This document shows, in pieces, positions 55,786-64,000 of a DNA stretch of 64,000 bases (positions within the stretch are counted from its first letter, which is position 1; every line of letters starts with the position of its first letter). The stretch is taken from NCBI GenBank assembly GCA_027064585.1, contig JAMOPI010000024.1:1-64000 (forward strand). Direction: 5' to 3'. A program made the position numbers and the translations under genes. Origin of the DNA: Candidatus Desulfofervidaceae bacterium (GTDB lineage: Bacteria; Desulfobacterota; Desulfofervidia; Desulfofervidales; Desulfofervidaceae). The notes beneath the pieces were generated by a model. It was given only the letters and a program-made list of their open reading frames with translations. It had not been told where the DNA came from and ran no database searches.

Positions 55786-56889
55786 ATGTCATCAGCTTGG
55801 GTAGAAATAGATTTAAACGCCATTGCTCATAATTTTGAGGAGATCAAAAGGGCCGTAGGCCATGACAAAAAGATTATGCCTGTGATCAAGGCTGATGCCT
55901 ATGGGCATGGTCTGGTGCCCGTAGCAAGGGTACTTGAAGAAAAAGGGGCAGATTTTCTGGCCGTAAGTTATGTAGAAGAAGGAATTGCCCTCCGCAAGGC
56001 AGGGATAAAAATTCCTATTGCCATTCTTTTAGGCATTATTCCCGAAGAAATAAAGGCCTTATTTACATACCAACTTACTCCTATTATCTATCGTTTGGAA
56101 ATTGCCAAGAAACTCTCACAAGAGGCCCAAAAAAGAAGGACACAAATTTCGGTCTTTGTAAAGGTAGATACAGGTATGGGCAGGTTGGGGGTATTCTACA
56201 AAGAGGCCATCTCTTTTTTAAAAGAGGTCAATCATCTACCTGGTTTGAAGATAGAGGGAATTTCCTCTCACTTGGCCTTGGCCGAAACAGATAGAAGGTT
56301 CACCCAAAAACAGTTTATGCGTTTTAAGGCCATCTTAAGGGCAGCAAGCCAAGTAGGATTAACATTAAAATTTAATCATATTGCCAATAGCGCTGGGGCA
56401 TTAATGTATGAGACAGGCCTTTCAGTCATAAGGCCAGGCTTAACCCTTTATGGGGTATACCCAGTACGTAGTTTACGACAAAAAATAAATTTGAGACCTG
56501 CCATGTGTTTTAAAACTCGGATTATATACGTAAAATGGCTTCCTCCTCATGTGGGAGTAAGTTATGGGCATACCTATGTTACGACAAAGAAAACAAGGAT
56601 AGCTGTTATCCCCATCGGCTATGATCAAGGATTATTTCGGCAGTTGTCTAATAAAGGTGAGGTCTTGGTCCAGGGTAAAAGGGTGCCTATTATTGGCACT
56701 ATCTGCATGCATTTAACCATGCTGGATGTAACCAAACTAGATAAGGTAGATATTGGCGAAGAGGTTGTTATTTTAGGTAAACAGGGAAACGAAGAAATCA
56801 CAGCCGATGAAATTGCCTTTAAAGCAGGTACAATCAGCTATGACGTCCTTTGCCGCTTTGGTCGTAGCAATCCTCGGGTCTATCTTTAG
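55786..56889 (+). CDS. alr: Alanine racemase
   Basis: Interconverts L- and D-alanine for peptidoglycan. 367 residues, PLP Lys in VIKADAYGHGL, second catalytic Tyr in GVSYGHTY, and a C-terminal beta domain with GTICMHLTMLDVT. No ribosome site precedes the ATG and the promoter leaves almost no leader, so the mRNA may be leaderless. It converges with cpoB and overlaps it by 4 bp. Confidence 0.95.
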   Translation: MSSAWVEIDLNAIAHNFEEIKRAVGHDKKIMPVIKADAYGHGLVPVARVLEEKGADFLAVSYVEEGIALRKAGIKIPIAILLGIIPEEIKALFTYQLTPIIYRLEIAKKLSQEAQKRRTQISVFVKVDTGMGRLGVFYKEAISFLKEVNHLPGLKIEGISSHLALAETDRRFTQKQFMRFKAILRAASQVGLTLKFNHIANSAGALMYETGLSVIRPGLTLYGVYPVRSLRQKINLRPAMCFKTRIIYVKWLPPHVGVSYGHTYVTTKKTRIAVIPIGYDQGLFRQLSNKGEVLVQGKRVPIIGTICMHLTMLDVTKLDKVDIGEEVVILGKQGNEEITADEIAFKAGTISYDVLCRFGRSNPRVYL

Positions 56890-57800
56890 GGAGCCTTTTT
56901 AGAAAAGCGAGCCAGTTCCTTTTTGGCCATCGCCGCCTGTTTTGTCTTGGGAAATTTTTTAATCAACTGTTTGTAGAGAATCTTGGCCGTTGTTGTATCT
57001 CCCAACATAGCAAAGGCCTGCGCTTGTTTAAAAAGAGCACTTGGAACCTTACTGTGTTTAGGGAAACTCTTTATTACCCTTTGATAGGCCAAAATAGCTT
57101 CTTCATAGCGTTTTTGCGCAAAGTATATACTTCCTATCCAGTAATGAGCGTTAGCAGCTAAGGGAGAATTGGGATAAAGTTTTAAAAATTTTTCAAATAG
57201 TTCTTTAGCCTGATCATATTTTTTCTGGCGAAAGAGATTAAGGGCCTGTTGATATAAACTTTCTGCCTGTTGTTTTCTTTCTTTGGTAGGAAGATACGTA
57301 ATTTTTTCTTCTAACGTTTTAAGCCGCTTCTCTAAAACCTTCATTTTTTCCTGTAAGTCTTTTATTGTTTCTTGTTGCGTCTTTAAACCCGTTTCTACCG
57401 TAGTCTGCAAAGAAAAAACCTGATTTTGTAAATCTTCCACCTCCTTTTTTTCATTCTGAAGGTCAGTTTGCATTTGATCTAAAGCATGTTGGTTATATTC
57501 TACTTGCCCTCGCAGTTGTTTTAGGTCTTCTTCTACCTCCTCAAGCCTTACCAAAAGCTTCCCCTGGGAGGAGGGAAGTCCTGAAATTGTTTTTCCTAAA
57601 CTATCTAGCCTTTCTTTAAGATTTTTTAAAGCAACTTCTTGATTTTTCAACTTGATTTCTTGTTGATGCTGATGTTCCTCCAGCGCATTCACCCGCCCGT
57701 TAAGGATAATCACATTGTTATCTAGCGTTTGCAAGTCGCGTTCAGAGGCACACCCTATAAAGAACAAACAAATAACACACCACCAAAGGAACCTTCTCAT
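56886..57800 (-). CDS. cpoB: Tol-Pal coordinator CpoB (YbgF)
   Basis: 304 residues. The N-terminus looks like a lipoprotein signal (lipobox FIGC), unlike the soluble E. coli protein. A long coiled coil (about 25-165) precedes TPR repeats (ESLYQQALNLFRQKKYDQA, ANAHYWIGSIYFAQKRYEEA). It links the Tol system with PBP activity in E. coli. Last gene of the tol operon; 63 bp separate it from pal. Confidence 0.9.
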   Translation of the reverse strand: MRRFLWWCVICLFFIGCASERDLQTLDNNVIILNGRVNALEEHQHQQEIKLKNQEVALKNLKERLDSLGKTISGLPSSQGKLLVRLEEVEEDLKQLRGQVEYNQHALDQMQTDLQNEKKEVEDLQNQVFSLQTTVETGLKTQQETIKDLQEKMKVLEKRLKTLEEKITYLPTKERKQQAESLYQQALNLFRQKKYDQAKELFEKFLKLYPNSPLAANAHYWIGSIYFAQKRYEEAILAYQRVIKSFPKHSKVPSALFKQAQAFAMLGDTTTAKILYKQLIKKFPKTKQAAMAKKELARFSKKAP

Positions 57801-57863
57801 AAAATCTACTCCCTGCCCTCTTCTCTATAAAGCCAGAGGCCCTTTAAAACCTCTGGCTCAATT

Positions 57864-58586
57864 TTAATACTGAATCACGACAAAATGGCACCTTCTATTT
57901 TTAGCCCAAATTTTTTGGCAATTATCAACCATATCTGGGGTAATTTTTGTAGATGAAAGGTTAGGAACAACAGAATCCGGTCTTAATCCACGGCTATGCA
58001 TAAAATGTCTTACACTTTCACAATAGGCAGGCGGAACAACGGCCGGCCTTTCTTCTCCATAGCTAATAATGGAGATTTGATCGGGATTGACACCAAGGTT
58101 GATTAAAAATTCCTTTGCACTGTTGGCCCTACGTTCGCCTAAAGCCAGATTATATTCCTCGCTCCCCCAGTCATCACAGTGCCCTTCAATAAGGATACGC
58201 ACATTAGGATGGGTCTTTAACCAGGCTGCCTTTCTTTCTAGGATAGAAGCAGCATCAGGACGAATGTTGTATTTGTCAAAATCAAAGTGAATATCTTCAT
58301 TCTCAAAAGTTTGTATTTCCTGTTTAAAAGCCTGCTCTTTCTTTAATTTTTGCTGTCTAGCCAACTCTTCTTCTCTGATCTTCTCTTCTTCTAGACCTGC
58401 TACCTTCCCTTTTTCTTCTTTACCCGTGGTAACCGGTTTCATCTCCTCTGTTGTTTTTGTTGTAGGTTGTTGTTTTTCCTCTTGAATGGCTGGCTGTGAC
58501 GGCACTACTACTTGTTTTTTAGCACAAGCAAAAGAAAAGATCAGTACCAATCCTAAAACCAAGCTCATTAAAATCTTTCCCTTCAT
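57864..58586 (-). CDS. pal: Peptidoglycan-associated lipoprotein Pal
   Basis: 240 residues with lipobox FSFAC. A charged, Lys/Glu-rich linker (about 30-90) precedes the OmpA-like domain: IHFDFDKYNI, IEGHCDDWGSEEYNLALGERRA. The C-terminus is longer than in E. coli Pal, with HSRGLRPDSVVPNLSS and two extra cysteines (CESVRH, CQKIW). Tethers the outer membrane to the wall. Confidence 0.92.
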   Translation of the reverse strand: MKGKILMSLVLGLVLIFSFACAKKQVVVPSQPAIQEEKQQPTTKTTEEMKPVTTGKEEKGKVAGLEEEKIREEELARQQKLKKEQAFKQEIQTFENEDIHFDFDKYNIRPDAASILERKAAWLKTHPNVRILIEGHCDDWGSEEYNLALGERRANSAKEFLINLGVNPDQISIISYGEERPAVVPPAYCESVRHFMHSRGLRPDSVVPNLSSTKITPDMVDNCQKIWAKNRRCHFVVIQY

Positions 58587-58610
58587 AACATCCCTCCTTC
58601 ATAATTTAAT

Positions 58611-59870
58611 TTATTTTAATCGTGGCGACCAACTTGGTTGTGACTGAGCCCCTGGCAAATCCAATAAAGGCAAAATTTTGCCATCAATAAGACGAAGCAC
58701 ACATATTTTTCTGTTTTGGGAAAATACGATAAAACGACCATCTGGTGACCAGCTAGGATCTTGACAATCTGTATAACCATCTGTCAACTGTTTTATTTCA
58801 CTTCCATCCGACCTTATCATAAATATCTGAAAATGTCCATCCTTAATTCCTGCATAGGCAATATAATCCCCTTTAGGAGACCAAACCGGGGATACATTAT
58901 ACTTCCCTTCAAAAGTAAGGCGAGAAAGACGATTGGTTTTCAAGTCTAAGATGTAAATTTGGGGGCTCCCAGCCCGGTCTGAAACAAAGGCCAACTTACT
59001 TCCATCCGGTGACCAGGTAGGTGAGACATTGATGCCGGATGAACTTATTAAACGACGTTTAATCTGTCCATGGACATCCACCAAATAAATGCCTTGTTTG
59101 CCTTTTAGACTCAAGGTAACGGCGATACTCCTTCCATCTGGCGACCAACTGGGTGCAATGTTTAAACCTGCATAATGGATAAGTCTTATTACCTTCTGCT
59201 TCTTTAAATCCAAAAGGTATACATCAGGATTCCCCTTTTTATAGCTGGTAAAAAGTAGCTTATCCCCAGTAGGGCTCCAGCTTGGACTTAGGCAAATGTT
59301 ATGGAACTGCGTAAGAGGTCTTGGGTTATATCCATCAAAGTCCGTGACATATATCTCTTTGCCTCTCTTTGTTTTATACACAAAGGCAATCTTTGTGTTA
59401 AAGACACTCGGTTCTCCTGTCAGTCTTTCTATCATATCATCAGCAAAGTTATGCACTATATAGCGCAAGGCCTTTTTTCTTCCAACATAGCTCTTTCCCA
59501 AAAGTCTAAGTCCATTGTTTACGTCATAAAGGAAAAAGTTAAGCTTAACAAATTCTCCCTTTGTCTCTATTTGTCCTTTCACCAGCAAATGGGCACCTAT
59601 CAATTGCCACTGTTTAAAGTCTATGTTTAAAGATGGTTTCTCTTCTAGAAAAGTTTCCTCTTTGAGGATCTCAAAAAAGCCAGTGTAATTTAAGTCCTTT
59701 TTTAATACTTCCCGCACCTTTGAATCTAAAGCCGGATCACCTACAAACCGCGCAATAGCAATGGGTAACCTTTCTTGGCCTGGGGCTTCAATATCAATGT
59801 AGACAAGACTAAAAGACCAGGTAGGAATAAACAACAAAATTAAGGTTATCCACAACACTCCTCTTTTCAT
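58611..59870 (-). CDS. tolB: Periplasmic protein TolB
   Basis: 419 residues: signal peptide (ending near SFSLVY), N-terminal alpha/beta domain, then a six-bladed beta-propeller whose repeats read SPSWSPTGDKLLF, APSWSPDGRSIAV, SPTWSPDGSKLAF and SPVWSPKGDYIAY. Works with Pal. Overlaps the tolA stop by 4 bp. Confidence 0.96.
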   Translation of the reverse strand: MKRGVLWITLILLFIPTWSFSLVYIDIEAPGQERLPIAIARFVGDPALDSKVREVLKKDLNYTGFFEILKEETFLEEKPSLNIDFKQWQLIGAHLLVKGQIETKGEFVKLNFFLYDVNNGLRLLGKSYVGRKKALRYIVHNFADDMIERLTGEPSVFNTKIAFVYKTKRGKEIYVTDFDGYNPRPLTQFHNICLSPSWSPTGDKLLFTSYKKGNPDVYLLDLKKQKVIRLIHYAGLNIAPSWSPDGRSIAVTLSLKGKQGIYLVDVHGQIKRRLISSSGINVSPTWSPDGSKLAFVSDRAGSPQIYILDLKTNRLSRLTFEGKYNVSPVWSPKGDYIAYAGIKDGHFQIFMIRSDGSEIKQLTDGYTDCQDPSWSPDGRFIVFSQNRKICVLRLIDGKILPLLDLPGAQSQPSWSPRLK

Positions 59871-60739
59871 CCTACCTCCTTTCTAGTCCCTGCCCACCGA
59901 AACCTTATACCAATTTCGTGATATGGTTGCGTATAATCTGGAGGTAAAGGAGGTAAGGGACTTGCTTTGTCTATCGCCTCACTGACCGATTGGTCAAATA
60001 AAGGATTTCCTGAATGTTTTTCAAACGTCTTTTTCACGATTTTCCCCTGACGGTCAATTTTAATAACAACTATCGCCTCTAATACTTGCTTTCGTTTTAA
60101 CATAAAGGTAGGCAAAACCCACTTGGCCTTTATCTTTTCCCAGACATCCATATAATACATCTGAAACTCTGGGCTTATCTCCGTTCCTGTAGGCTTATGG
60201 TTTACATATTCCCCAATCACACCTCCAGAAGCACCTTTTTTTATTTCCTCTGCCAGTTGCGCTACTTCTTGTTTAAGCTCTTCTTTTTTTATCTTCTCCT
60301 CAACCTTTTTAGCAATTTCTTTAATTTTTTTCTCTACAATCGCTGGCTCTATATCCTCTCTCCTTACCTTCTTTGCCTTTACTTTAGCCTTTTTTAAACT
60401 CACCACCTTTTTGGCAATCGTCTTTGTCTTCACTTTGGTGCGGAGAAGTTTGATCTTTGCCTTTTTCTTTTTAGCTACTTTTTTAGAGGTAGTTCTAACT
60501 TTCGCAACTTTCCTTGTTTTTTTAGCTTTAGAGGCTCCTTTTTTTACCATTTTTTGTTTTGACTTTGGTTTGGCTTTGGGTTTCGGTTTAGGTAACTCCA
60601 CCAAGTTAACCCGATATACTGGCGAAAAAGAGATATAACATTTTGGCTCTAGCGTGACAGAAAAGGCAAGAAAAATAAGTAAAAGGTGAAAAATGACAGA
60701 GAAAAAAAGAGATGTCCTAAAATAACCAATTCGGCTCAT
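59867..60739 (-). CDS. tolA: TolA-like energy-transducing protein
   Basis: 290 residues: N-terminal helix (about 8-28), Pro/Lys stretch (PKPKPKAKPK), a long Lys/Ala-rich helical region, and a TonB-type C-terminal domain (VLEAIVVIKIDRQGKIVKK ... PLFDQSVSEAIDKASPLPPLP). Spans the periplasm between TolQR and TolB-Pal. Overlaps tolR by 4 bp. Confidence 0.92.
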   Translation of the reverse strand: MSRIGYFRTSLFFSVIFHLLLIFLAFSVTLEPKCYISFSPVYRVNLVELPKPKPKAKPKSKQKMVKKGASKAKKTRKVAKVRTTSKKVAKKKKAKIKLLRTKVKTKTIAKKVVSLKKAKVKAKKVRREDIEPAIVEKKIKEIAKKVEEKIKKEELKQEVAQLAEEIKKGASGGVIGEYVNHKPTGTEISPEFQMYYMDVWEKIKAKWVLPTFMLKRKQVLEAIVVIKIDRQGKIVKKTFEKHSGNPLFDQSVSEAIDKASPLPPLPPDYTQPYHEIGIRFRWAGTRKEVG

Positions 60740-61152
60740 CTTTTTTCTTTTAGTGGTCTAGTCACAAGGCCAAGGTTTTCTATGCCTGCGGCCTTTATAC
60801 TTCCTATTACCTTCATTACAAACCCATAAGGCACATTTTGGTCGGCCTGAAGCAACACATTCCTTCTAGGGAATCTCTTTACCATTGGCGCCAATTTATC
60901 CTTTAGCTTCTGTAAAGATACCTTGTAACGGTCAATAAATATCTCTTTGTTAGCGTTTATACTAATGACAAGTGGTTCTTGTTTAATAGGCATAGGTTTA
61001 GCCGTGGTGGTAGGCAAATCCACCTTTACTCCATAGGTCAACATTGGCGCCGTGATCATAAAGATAATGAGTAACACAAGCATTACGTCCACTAAAGGTG
61101 TTACATTAATCTCAGCCATAAAACCATCATCGTTATTAAACCATTTCATCAA
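60736..61152 (-). CDS. tolR: TolR (ExbD-like) protein
   Basis: 138 residues with one helix carrying the proton-path Asp (INVTPLVDVMLVLLIIFM) and a periplasmic domain. Together with TolQ it forms the proton-driven motor. Overlaps the end of tolQ by 17 bp. Confidence 0.95.
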   Translation of the reverse strand: MMKWFNNDDGFMAEINVTPLVDVMLVLLIIFMITAPMLTYGVKVDLPTTTAKPMPIKQEPLVISINANKEIFIDRYKVSLQKLKDKLAPMVKRFPRRNVLLQADQNVPYGFVMKVIGSIKAAGIENLGLVTRPLKEKR

Positions 61153-61861
61153 CTACCTCTTTTTGCTCTTTTTTTAGCAAATATCTACGTTTTATCCGAT
61201 TAATTAAATCCGTCATAAAGTTTTCCATCTCTGTCCGTTGTTCACTTAGACATTGATTAAAATAATTATATCCCATTACAGCTGGAATAGCCGCCGCTAA
61301 GCCAAAGGCCGTCGTAATCAAGGCCTCCGAAATACCAGGGGCCACATCGGCAAGGGAGGCAGAGCCCTTTAAACCAATATCGTGAAAGGCCCTCATAATT
61401 CCCCAAACTGTCCCAAAAAGGCCAATAAAGGGGGCAGTATTTCCAACGGTTGCCAAAAGGCCTAACCCCTTGCGCAGACGCAAATACTCCATATAAGCAG
61501 CCTTATGCATTGTCTCAGCGATACTTTCAAAAAAAAACTCTTGATTCCCCTCTATTCTTGCTTTGTCCTTAAGCCATTTTTTTAATTCTACAAATGTTTC
61601 TTGGGTAATAAGGGCCAAGGGAGAAGCAACATAATTGCGAGCCTCAGCCAAAACGATTTTTAAATCTCCCGTGCGCCAAAAAGCCTCCCGAAAGGCATCG
61701 CTATGTCTTTTTAGCTTGTGAAAAATCAGCCATTTGTTTATCATCACTGCCCATGAAACCACAGACATAAAGACCAAGACCAAGAGAACAAACTTGGCCA
61801 TGGGACCCGCATGAGCCACCATTTGATAAAAAAGGCTTCCTTGAGGATTAAAGCTAAGCAT
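61136..61861 (-). CDS. tolQ: TolQ (ExbB-like) protein
   Basis: Stator of the Tol motor: three membrane helices, with LLATVGNTAPFIGLFGTVWGI and SEALITTAFGLAAAIPAV conserved. ATG 61861 (241 residues) follows GGAAGGAG and fits the family N-terminus better than the frame start at 61921. First gene of the tol operon. Confidence 0.95.
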   Translation of the reverse strand: MLSFNPQGSLFYQMVAHAGPMAKFVLLVLVFMSVVSWAVMINKWLIFHKLKRHSDAFREAFWRTGDLKIVLAEARNYVASPLALITQETFVELKKWLKDKARIEGNQEFFFESIAETMHKAAYMEYLRLRKGLGLLATVGNTAPFIGLFGTVWGIMRAFHDIGLKGSASLADVAPGISEALITTAFGLAAAIPAVMGYNYFNQCLSEQRTEMENFMTDLINRIKRRYLLKKEQKEVVDEMV

Positions 61862-61893
61862 GTGAACTCTCCTTCCAATAGGGTTTGTCTCCA

Positions 61894-61921
61894 ATATTAC
61901 AAAAAGATAAAGAAAAGTCAA
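61894..61921 (-). promoter_or_regulatory. tol operon promoter
   Basis: TTGACT (61916-61921), 16-bp spacer, TAATAT (61894-61899), giving a leader of about 25 nt before tolQ. The gap to ptsH contains no repeat element. Confidence 0.7.
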
Positions 61922-61936
61922 ATCTTCAAGGTCACA

Positions 61937-61965
61937 TTGACCCTTTAGTTTGTTTATGTTAAAAA
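61937..61965 (+). promoter_or_regulatory. ptsH promoter
   Basis: TTGACC (61937-61942), 17-bp spacer, TAAAAA (61960-61965). The start falls at or within two bases of the ATG at 61973, so the transcript is probably leaderless. Confidence 0.6.
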
Positions 61966-61972
61966 TTGGTTG

Positions 61973-62257
61973 ATGCTTACGGGGTTTTTTCGGATAAAAA
62001 ACCAGTTAGGACTTCATGCACGCCCAGCGGCAAAATTAGCAAAGCTAGCGGGACAGTTTTGTTCTGAAATAAAACTCATCAAGGCCAATAAAGAGGCAGA
62101 TGTAAAGAGTGTTTTAGACCTACTTAGTTTAGCCTGCCGTTTTGATGAAGAAGTAAAACTAATCGTAGAGGGTCAGGATGAAGAAAAAGCCTTTTTCTCA
62201 ATTACCCTTTTAATAGAAGCAGAGATAGGGGAAAGAATTAATGGAACAGAGGTTTAA
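61973..62257 (+). CDS. ptsH: HPr phosphocarrier protein
   Basis: 94 residues. Phosphorylated His lies in NQLGLHARPAAK, and the region around the regulatory serine reads VKSVLDLLSLA. No ribosome site precedes ATG 61973 (a TTG one codon earlier is also possible). It overlaps ptsI by 17 bp. No PTS sugar permease is in the window, so a regulatory role or an EIIA-type partner elsewhere is likely. Confidence 0.93.
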   Translation: MLTGFFRIKNQLGLHARPAAKLAKLAGQFCSEIKLIKANKEADVKSVLDLLSLACRFDEEVKLIVEGQDEEKAFFSITLLIEAEIGERINGTEV

Positions 62258-64000
62258 GGGCATTGGAGCGTCTCCTGGGATTGGTATTGGTGAGGTAGTA
62301 GTAATAAAAGACAAAAGACCTCGTTTCATCTATCAATTTTTACTCAATACTGATGCAAACCAAGAAGTAAAACGGTTTCAACAGGCAGTACAAAAGGTAA
62401 AGGAAGAAATAGATCAGCTAAAAAACAACTTAAGTTACAAGGCGCCTTTCAAGGAGGTCAAACAAATATTAGAAACCTACAAAGGTATCCTTTCAGATCC
62501 AATGTTCTATCAGGCTACCATTAACCGGATAAAAGAAGAAAAGATCAACGCGGAATGGGCGTTAATGAAATCACTGCAAAAGATAGAAAAAATCTTCGGT
62601 GAAATAGAGGACGAATACTTAAGGCAAAGAGTCCAAGATGTGCAGCACATCACCAACCGCATTCTTAATGTTCTAAATCCTAATCATAAAAAAAACGCTC
62701 AAACCTTCACAGGAGGTATCCTTATTACTCACGATCTTTCTCCTGCCGAGGCAATTAAACTTTCTGCTAAGCAAATATCTGGTTTTGTTACCGAAACAGG
62801 TGGTCTTACTTCTCATGTAGCCATTGTGGCTCAAGCTCTAAACCTACCTGCGGTAGTAGGAATAAAGGGTATCACCGAACATGCCAAGAGTGGGAATTTG
62901 GCCATTGTAGATGGTCAAAAAGGCATTGTGATCATTAACCCCACCGTTGAGGTTCTAAATAAATACAAAAAGAAACAAAAACAATATCACATCTTCTGCA
63001 AAGAAATTGGATCCTACGCCCATTTACCAGCTCAGACGATAGATGGGCATACTTTAAAGGTTATGGCCAACATAGAGTTGTTTGAAGAAGTCCCCTCTAT
63101 CCTAGAATTGGGCGCCGAAGGCATAGGTCTTTTTCGGACAGAATTTTTCTATATTCAGCAAAATGTCCTTCCAGATGAAGAAAGCCTTTATCAATACTTC
63201 ACTAAGGTTGTTAAGGCCGTTCATCCTCACCCTGTCACCTTTCGCACCTTAGACTTTGGTGGAGACAAGATGACTGCCCATTTAGATCTGGGCAAAGAAG
63301 TTAATCCTGCTTTAGGTCTTAGGGCCATTCGCTTTTGTCTTAAACAAAAGGATATTTTTAAAACACAACTACGGGCCATTTTAAGGGCAAGTGTACATGG
63401 CCAGGTCCGTTTGTTATTTCCCCTTATTTCCAGTCTGGAAGAAATTATAGAAACAAAACAGATTTTGACTTCCCTTAAAAAAGAACTGGCTGCAGAAGGT
63501 TATACTTTTTCTTCCCACATTCCTATAGGTATCATGGTAGAAGTGCCTTCTGCGGTAACCTTAATTGATTTCTTTGTCAAAGAGGTAGATTTTATCAGCA
63601 TCGGCACCAATGACCTTATCCAATATGCCCTGGCTATTGACCGGGACAATGAGCAGGTCGCTTATCTCTATGAACCCCTTCATCCGGCCGTCCTTAAGAT
63701 GATCTCGCAGATCGTAGACGCCGCCCACAAAAAGGGAATCACCGTCAGTGTATGTGGAGAAATGGCTAGAAATCCTCTTTATGTACCCATTCTTGTTGGT
63801 TTAGGCGTAGATGAATTGAGCCTTAAGGCTCAAAATATTCCTTTAATAAAAAGGATTATTTGTGCCCTTCACTTTAAGAAAATACATTCCCTAGTTCAAA
63901 AACTATTGACAATGGGCAGCGCGCAAGAAATAAAAAGATGTTACCTTCAGCAACTTCGGATTTGGCTGAAGGATTTAGAAGGGTTTATTGATTATGACTA
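62241..64000 (+). CDS. ptsI: PTS enzyme I (PEP-protein phosphotransferase), reaches window edge
   Basis: Passes phosphate from PEP to HPr. I translated it from ATG 62241 to the last base without a stop: 586 codons plus two bases (TA), so the stop is probably just outside, at the usual family length. N-terminal domain begins KGIGASPGIGIG; phospho-His192 in GGLTSHVAI; PEP-binding barrel with GIGLFRTEFFY, FRTLDFGGDK, GTNDLIQYA and catalytic Cys in VCGEMAR. Confidence 0.96.
   Translation, partial: MEQRFKGIGASPGIGIGEVVVIKDKRPRFIYQFLLNTDANQEVKRFQQAVQKVKEEIDQLKNNLSYKAPFKEVKQILETYKGILSDPMFYQATINRIKEEKINAEWALMKSLQKIEKIFGEIEDEYLRQRVQDVQHITNRILNVLNPNHKKNAQTFTGGILITHDLSPAEAIKLSAKQISGFVTETGGLTSHVAIVAQALNLPAVVGIKGITEHAKSGNLAIVDGQKGIVIINPTVEVLNKYKKKQKQYHIFCKEIGSYAHLPAQTIDGHTLKVMANIELFEEVPSILELGAEGIGLFRTEFFYIQQNVLPDEESLYQYFTKVVKAVHPHPVTFRTLDFGGDKMTAHLDLGKEVNPALGLRAIRFCLKQKDIFKTQLRAILRASVHGQVRLLFPLISSLEEIIETKQILTSLKKELAAEGYTFSSHIPIGIMVEVPSAVTLIDFFVKEVDFISIGTNDLIQYALAIDRDNEQVAYLYEPLHPAVLKMISQIVDAAHKKGITVSVCGEMARNPLYVPILVGLGVDELSLKAQNIPLIKRIICALHFKKIHSLVQKLLTMGSAQEIKRCYLQQLRIWLKDLEGFIDYD

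Overview
The window looks like chromosomal DNA of a Gram-negative, probably thermophilic member of the Desulfobacterota (former Deltaproteobacteria). That placement is an inference. It rests on a complete Tol-Pal operon, outer-membrane proteins, Lys/Glu-rich proteins at modest GC, an HPr/enzyme I pair with no sugar permease nearby, a CooT-type protein, an HdrC remnant and a tmRNA tag ANSYEYALAA. Candidatus Desulfofervidus-like organisms would fit, but the sequence alone cannot settle it.

Layout. 0-0.43 kb: two tail-to-tail IS transposase ends. 0.43-6.3 kb: a tightly overlapped minus-strand operon (M23 peptidase, TatD, PyrE, DUF1841, beta-barrel, frameshifted sirtuin, CarA). 6.3-8.2 kb: a dying HdrC gene, a thioesterase pair and tmRNA. 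8.6-13 kb: carB and an Rpn-type nuclease. 13.3-19.3 kb: a broken beta-barrel gene, PBP1A, and a TolC/adaptor/ABC-ATPase cluster without permease. 19.3-25.9 kb: dGTPase-like HD protein, response regulator, CooT, DUF3842, TrmJ, a 53-residue protein behind an attenuator-like leader, an rRNA methylase and a CysK-CysS fusion. 26-29.3 kb: tandem USP and DnaK. 29.3-34 kb: parS, ParA, ParB, YacP, GlgB. 34-42 kb: acyltransferase, TrmI, CBS protein, lipoprotein, PlsY, ABC-class ATPase, IlvD, second M23 peptidase. 42.8-48.5 kb: AsmA-like giant, radical SAM, EEP-family protein. 48.6-55 kb: TrpS, Ktr/Trk potassium uptake, membrane Zn peptidase, ankyrin protein, HflX. 55-64 kb: tRNA(CAT), Alr, CpoB-Pal-TolB-TolA-TolR-TolQ, HPr and enzyme I.

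The most striking feature is a family of nine palindrome-rich elements (A, B, C, E, F, G, H, I, J; 0.2-0.5 kb), about one per 7 kb. Eight have ends resembling CCCAAAATCCGCGATTGA. They fill almost every sizeable intergenic gap, starting close to or inside the 3' end of the upstream gene in several cases and stopping 3-13 bp short of a plausible -35 box of the downstream gene. The gap is exactly 13 bp at C, H, I and J. Most cores also carry outward-facing TTGACC-N19/20-TATAAT-like sequences. One copy (E) has its ends replaced by the end of the IS at the left edge and is flanked by a 9-bp direct repeat. They look like non-autonomous mobile elements that have become terminator/insulator/promoter modules.

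Decay is visible in three genes (sirtuin, hdrC, beta-barrel), two of them shifted at G runs. Three genes (parA, alr, ptsH) appear to be transcribed with almost no leader. Most operons overlap by a few bases, so the genome is compact apart from these elements. The 6871-7150 gap, and the other short gaps not listed below, show nothing I can name.
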